From Gnetum montanum (lineage: Eukaryota > Streptophyta > Gnetopsida > Gnetales > Gnetaceae), in NCBI GenBank assembly GCA_015680685.1, contig MNCI01025042.1:1444810-1508809 (forward strand): DNA of 64,000 nucleotides, in the 5' to 3' direction. Positions 58,443-64,000 of the stretch are shown piece by piece. A program made the position numbers and the translations under genes. Below the pieces are notes generated by a model, which had not been told where the DNA came from, did not search any database, and saw only the letters and a program-made list of their open reading frames with translations. Every line of letters begins with the position of its first letter. The first letter of the stretch is position 1.

Positions 58443-61400
58443 CTAAGGGACATCTAGAGGAGGAAGTGGTGGATCATCCCCACCCTCATTACTAAGGTCG
58501 TCAATGTCTCCTAATGCTTGAAATATAACAACACATAGCTAATTAGCAACCAACAACCAACACTATAACTTAAATAAAAATAATAAAACTAAAATATAGA
58601 ATGCATCATACCTATGGGGAATTTGGCTCCATAACTTTTGAGGGTAGATGTTAAAGGCCATTCTCTAAATGATGGAGAATTTGATCCTCTATCATGTTAG
58701 CCTAGGCAATATTCACAAAATCAACACCTTTCAAGATGCTAATTCTATCCATTGTGATCTAAGTAGATAATTCCCAAGTGATGGTAGCCATAAAAGTCTT
58801 ACTTGCAATAGTGGAGATCTAAAGAGTAGGGGATTTCTCCACCATGAAAGTGCTCTCAAAGAGCTGGTAGGAACTCTCTACCTAAATCCCCTGAATTAAT
58901 AACTCTCTCTTGTGTCATCCAACTGACTCCTCTTTAAACCACTTTAATTAGGCCTCTCAATTAGCCTTGTACTATCTCTTGTTGTCCTTTTATGTCTTAC
59001 CCCACTCTAGGACCCATGCGCAGTTATCTTTCCAATCCTCAGCCTTTTGGGAGATGAGATCCATCTGCATCTGCTACTTCATCATCTCCCATGAGAGCGT
59101 CACCTTTTCATGAATGATATGCAAATAGTGAGTCCATGTGATCTCTCTGATCTACAAGTTCTCTAAGTTAGCCACTTAGGCTTCCACAAAGGCCTTAGAT
59201 TCCTTGAGTTCTCTAATAGTCATAGCCTGCCACTGAGTCTCCTCCCTCAAAGCCACAACCTTCTCCCACATGGATTCATTGGACCTCTTCATCTGCCATG
59301 AAGTTTTTACACATGGCATTGCTAGATCAGTAGCAATTTCATACAACTTCAAGGATACAATCTATACATCAAAGGGAAGCTTTAATAAGGAGTTAAACTC
59401 CATGTCTCAGCTAGGGTCCCACTTCATAGATTTCACTACAAATAACACATAACTACAAAATATATCCATAAACAAAGTTTACAACCTAACATAGCCATAA
59501 CATAAACACAACCTATAACCTAGCAAAAATGAAAAAGGCATAGAAAATAAAGTTCGTATCTACCTTGGATGCAACTTGTTGCAACTATTCAATGTTGTCC
59601 TTGGCCATCTTGTGCATAAACTCCATCTTGTATGGGACCTTCATTCATGGTTTCACATGAAGCTTAGGGGTAAGGGCCTTCATTAATGTCTCAAGAACTA
59701 ATATAAGCATAATAATCATTGAATGGTTAGGATGAAAATCAAACCTAAAATAATAGAATATAAAAAAAAGTGTTATGACATGTGTATACATAGCTCCTCC
59801 TCTCTTTCCTCTGGGATGATGATGGGGGATGTACCTGGCACTACCTCACCAAATAAGGGATCTAGATCATCTATATCTACATTGGCTAATCCTTTAGCCT
59901 CATGATCCTTTAAGAGCATCTCTTCAACACACCTTTTTTCTTCCTCCACAAAAATGGCTACATGCCCTTATGCTTCCTCCTCTACGGTAGCTTAGGATAA
60001 CATGTCCCAACACTTATATACAACCATAGCACATAAAAACTAATTGGCACCTAAAACCATAACATAGCCATAATTCTTAAAACATAGAATAGCCAAAACA
60101 TAGATAAAACATACCTATGACCACCTGTTATGAAGTTTTAATCTTAAACTTAAGCTTCTTCTAAATGGGTTGTTTTAATGCTTCTAGACAAGTTGTTCTA
60201 ACACTAGCAATGCTTCCTCTACAAGACTCTTAAGCTTGGCCCTAGCTACCCCTTTGACCTCTCTACATAACTGTAAGGCTTCTAGGATGCTTATAGGAAT
60301 TATAAGGGGCTCATTCCCTATGCTATCACAAGATTCACATTACCTACCATCAAGATCCTTGGTGGTAACAGATAGTGAATCATCCATCTCATTTGGTGCA
60401 TTTTGGATCCACATGATTGGATAAATCTACTTTATCCAAGGCCTAGAAAGCTATTCTAGGTTTTGGGCCACCCATTTCCCATTCTTTAACACCACCAGAA
60501 ACTCCATGAACCTCTTCAAATAACCTCCAAAGAATGTAAAATGCATGTGCATTATGGTAAAGGTATCATTGCAAAGTTTGATAATGTTCCCCTTAAGCCC
60601 AATAACCAAAGAAGCCAACTAGCTGAATCTAGTACCCTCCATCATAACCTTCTTAAAGGTACACCACTATGCAATGTCAATGATCTTCTTTTGTGAAAAT
60701 AGTATAGGAAACACACAAGACATAAAAAAATGATATGATGCCTTTACCTTAGAGTTTATGAAGCTATCCATAGAAAGCCCAAAGTGACCTTTACTAGCAC
60801 TAAGCCATTTCAAAACTTCCTCATGATGGCCTACTTCATTTACTATTCTGGTGGCAACCTTTGCCCCATCAGGAAAGATACCAAAAAACTTACAAAAGTT
60901 TCCCTCATTAATGGGTATGATAATTGACATGTCTCGAACTATGGTGCTGAAATGATCAACTTCTTCATCAAAGGAGCTAATGATGTTCAACATCTTTGCA
61001 GCAGGTATGAAAGGAATAGATGCTATGAACACATGAAGCAAACCCACATGCTTAATGTTCGATTGGATGTATCTAGGCATCTATCCTCTCAACCATTCTT
61101 TTGCTAGTGTCACCTCATCAAATTTTAGGGTGAGGGTATCCTCATGATGTCTCGAAATTGATAAGGTAACATTTGTAGAGGTGGAAGGTCTTGTAAGATA
61201 ACAACAAATGTTTAGCATCAGCACAAGCATGTCTAACAACTAATTAAAACAATAGAATACTTAAAACCTTAGTAACCATAAAGCATTAGACATTACAACC
61301 ATTGTGTTTATCTTTCTTCTTCTTGCTCAATGTGGCTTGCACAAAGGTCCCAGCTACAAAGGTCTGATCCTTGGGTCCATCCACTAGTTGTGTATCATCT

Positions 61401-63780
61401 TGTTGATCACACACTTCCTATAGATAGGGTTAAATTCTTTAGTGTATTTATCAAATTTCTATTTTAATTATCCATACACAACAACTCCAATCTATGGGCC
61501 CTTGGTAAATACATATAAGGTGGTTTGGGCCAATGCCAAGGTTTGATCATTAGTAAGCAAGCCTTGATCATTGATCTTGTACATGTAAGAAGTTCATAAA
61601 ATCAACAAGTTAGAAAAGGTAACTTTACCAACAAAACCAAAGACATAAAAATACTATAACAACCATGCTTACCCCTATAGACAGTATAAGGTGCTGAATG
61701 GATTCTAAAACAATATGTTGACTCTCTACACCATCATCAGAGTATTATCAGCATTATACTAATGGAACTCTGGCATAGTCCAAATATTCAAAAGGTAGCA
61801 TGTGCTAATGAGGTCTACTACTTCCCCTATTGCCTAAGGCAATGGATCATTGGTGATGAAATTGGCAATCAAGCTAGATGCTTGAGAAATCAATGTCTCC
61901 ACTATGACCCTAGCCACAGCCACAAACAAGTGTAACCATAGCATCACACTAAAGTTCTATAAGATATAGAAATTCTCTTAGCCCTGGATGGAACCAAAGA
62001 GATACCATCTCCAAGGTCATATCAGGAAAATGGTATTTTCCTTAGGATGGCTGATGAAGTAAAAAATGCCCACTAACTCATCCATAATGACTATGGGCTT
62101 TAGTAAGTCCGTACATGGGGAAACAAAAATATCATAACCACCTAGGATTTCTTGTCAAATTTGAAAAACATCATAGTTAGGGGGTGAAACTAGCCTCTGA
62201 GAAAAAGTCTAAGGTGTTCATCCAAATTTTTTCAAGAACTTGACAACAACATTGTTACAACCCTTATAGCCATTATCCATTATAACCAAAACATCATGCC
62301 TTAGTCCAAAACCATGTTGACATAGAAACAGCCTTAAAACTTAGAAAACAATAAGAAAACATCTTACTAAAAATAGTAAAATACTTTTATTTCCCATAAA
62401 ATCGAACTTATAACATAACTAACATTTTGTGGAATCCCCAAGGACATGGGCCATTGATAAGAAAAAACTACTAAACATGTCTACACTACCCATTCCCAAG
62501 AGGCATATTATGACAACTAAAAAGCAAATCTCTACGCATGCAACCATACAGGAAAATTCATCAAAAATTAATCATAGCTCCAAATTTAATGATTCCACTA
62601 TTGTTGAAATCCTGAAATCATGAGCTATAGAGCCATGATTAGAAATTTTGAAAATTCTTAGAGGATTTGACAGAAAATATAGCAAACCAAGTAGTGACCT
62701 GACAATTAATTAAAAATCCCTAAATCACATGACAATAGTAAAAAATTCATAAAAAATTTATTTTAACTTTAATTTTAGTGATTCCACAATGAAAAGAACC
62801 CTGAAATCATGAGTGTTTCAACCATAACCAACATAGCCCAAAACACATAGCCATTTTAAGAAAAAGTATGAAAAACTTAACAATAACCTAGCCATCATTC
62901 AAAAACCCCCTTTTTGCACAAGTTTAATAAAAAATTCATCAAAAACTCATTTTAGTCCAAATGGAGTGATTCAACCTCCATTATAAAAACTAAGTCATAA
63001 CCTACATAGCCATAACCAAAAAATAGTGAAAATCCTTACTTTTTTCTTAGAAAAAATTCATTGCTTTACATGAAATTCTCAAAAATAGCACAAAATACCT
63101 AACCACACAACCTCACTAAAATAGCCATAACTTTGTCATTACAAATCCAAATTGAATGAGATCATAACCATTGGAAATTCTAAATGAAAATCCATAAACC
63201 CAAAACCTCAGATTATAGCCATAATTAGCCATTTTATTAATAAAAGACTCATAGCTTTGCTTTCTTTTTTACATCAAAAACATCGAAAAACACAAAAATA
63301 ATTCATAAAACTTAAATTTTTTTTGCCAGGAATTGAAGAAAAAATAGCCATACAACCTTAAACCCATGTAGAAACCACACAAATAAGGGTTGGAATTTTT
63401 TCATAATTTAATTTTGACCAATCTTTAGGCCTAGATCTAACAAAAATGGCCCTATCCTCAAATTAATAGAAAAAGCACATAAAATAGCAAATCTAATCTT
63501 GAAAATCAAGTCTACCAAGGCCAAAATAGCAAATTGACCTTAGATCTATGTTCAGGATGCCAATATATGAGGTGGGATTTTGTTATAATTACATTCTACC
63601 CACTTCCTTAGCATAGATCTAACAAAAAGAACCATGCCCTCACTGGGAAAACAACAAAAAAACAAGTAGAGTTGGCCTACCTTAGAGTGGCCATGGAAGA
63701 AGCTTATATGGAGATTGGCCTGGGAAGCCTAGAGAGGTTTCTAGTAAATTCATCTACCTTCTAAATCCACACTACTTCAT
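58443..63780 (-). pseudogene. Antisense multi-exon gene, copy 3, unknown function
   Basis: The first exon is 63681-63780 (ATG at 63780; TRNLSRLPRPISI then ASSMATL before a GTAGGC donor). The central domain is the 137-codon open stretch 61080-60667: FIPAAKMLNIISSFDEEV, INEGNFCKFFG, GAKVAT, KWLSASKGHFGLSMDSF. Donor CATAG|GTATG is near 60110 and a GGG|GTAAGC donor near 61672. The C-terminal end DDPPLPPLDVP comes before the TAG at 58443-58445. Overall length matches copy 1 once the solo LTR there is removed. It aligns with copies 1 and 2; family unknown. Stops elsewhere make it a pseudogene. Confidence 0.6.
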
Positions 63781-63830
63781 CCTTGCAACACCAATGCTTA
63801 GGAAGTGACGAGTCATGTGCTATTGGCTGT

Positions 63831-63912
63831 GATATCACGTACGTGATATCTCAGCCGACGTGATATCGCGTACGTGATATCTCAGCTGACATGATATCAC
63901 GTATGTGATATC
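63831..63912. promoter_or_regulatory. Three 31-bp repeats with 20-bp palindromes
   Basis: GATATCACGTACGTGATATC (63831-63850) is a perfect palindrome. Variants recur at 63862-63881 (CGCGT for CACGT) and 63893-63912 (CACGTATG). The period is exactly 31 bp. They end about 18 bp before the TATA box, where enhancer sites would be expected; ACGT is the core of plant bZIP sites. Confidence 0.9.
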
Positions 63913-63930
63913 GCGGCCTACCTCAATTCC

Positions 63931-63938
63931 TATAAATA
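63931..63938 (+). promoter_or_regulatory. LTR TATA box
   Basis: CCTATAAATAAGAGGCGG lies 125 bp from the LTR start; the equivalent at 28919 is 97 bp from its start. Confidence 0.7.
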
Positions 63939-64000
63939 AGAGGCGGCTTTCCCAGTTTTAGGCATCTAGTTTAGTTCTGTAGTGAAGCTCTGGCAGTTTG

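Larger units (their letters stand above)
50992..64000 (+). mobile_element. Third Tat element with antisense gene, open at right
   Basis: 5' LTR with a nested solo LTR, primer-like site, gag, protease, minisatellite and antisense gene lie in the same order and spacing as 17628-30196. From gag start to the antisense gene's far end is about 9.3 kb here and 9.6 kb there once the 0.8-kb solo LTR is removed. RT to integrase would lie beyond the window, behind the LTR that starts at 63806. Confidence 0.7.
63806..64000 (+). mobile_element. LTR start, GATATC-palindrome family (runs off window)
   Basis: TGACGAGTCATGTGCTATTG matches the solo LTR start at 28822. It has three 31-bp palindromic repeats, then TATAAATA at 63931-63938. 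CpG sites are intact. It sits 25 bp upstream of the antisense gene's first ATG. Whether it is a solo LTR or a whole element cannot be seen. Confidence 0.7.

Noticed and set aside
63831-63912. Transposon terminal inverted repeats
   Set aside because: The palindromes are internal, tandem, and placed just before a TATA box inside an LTR whose start matches another copy.
1-64000. A conserved host gene
   Set aside because: All recognisable coding sequence belongs to retrotransposon gag, protease, pol or the element-borne antisense gene; nothing else has multi-exon coding structure I can support.

Overview
The window looks like intergenic DNA of a plant with a very large, old, repeat-filled genome. 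A gymnosperm is my best guess, but that is inference. It is AT-rich, poor in CpG, and almost wholly made of decayed Ty3/gypsy LTR retrotransposons of the Tat type (gag, protease, RT, RNase H, a second 'archaeal-type' RNase H, integrase). I see no host gene, rRNA, intact tRNA or CRISPR array. Nearly every frame is broken by stops, so the short open frames are fragments of retrotransposon proteins or chance.

Layout: (1) 1-5386 (+), the 3' half of a Tat element: RNase H, second RNase H, integrase, minisatellite, 3' region, polypurine tract, 3' LTR. (2) about 6150-10570 (-), a decayed pol from RT to integrase. (3) about 10740-17216 (+), an element with gag, protease, minisatellite, 3' region and LTR but no pol. 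(4) 17628-38250 (+), a giant element of about 20.6 kb: 5' LTR, primer-binding-like site, gag, protease, minisatellite, an antisense multi-exon gene, minisatellite, RT to integrase, minisatellite, 3' region, polypurine tract, truncated 3' LTR. (5) 38251-49842 (-), a relative with the same gag-protease-minisatellite-antisense gene order, truncated before pol. (6) 50992 to beyond 64000 (+), a third copy whose pol would lie outside the window. Younger insertions sit inside these: a solo LTR of 797 bp at 28822-29618, a 1230-bp solo LTR with an exact CCAGT duplication at 51721-52950, the start of another LTR at 63806, and a tRNA-derived SINE candidate at 50144-50320.

The most unusual content is the antisense gene between protease and RT, present three times (24221-30196 -, 38927-43988 +, 58443-63780 -). 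It has conserved first-exon sequence, conserved GT splice donors, a conserved central domain, a coiled-coil region and a conserved proline-rich C-terminus. The other strong signals are a 30-bp minisatellite at every module boundary, a conserved hairpin enclosing the polypurine tract/LTR junction, and CpG-containing palindromes in the LTR promoters (a 31-bp repeat with a perfect 20-bp palindrome just upstream of a TATA box; TTACGCT/AGCGTAA hairpins in the main family).

Domain and LTR boundaries are by-eye alignments among copies inside the window. Most are good to tens of bases; those tied to target duplications or LTR termini are closer.
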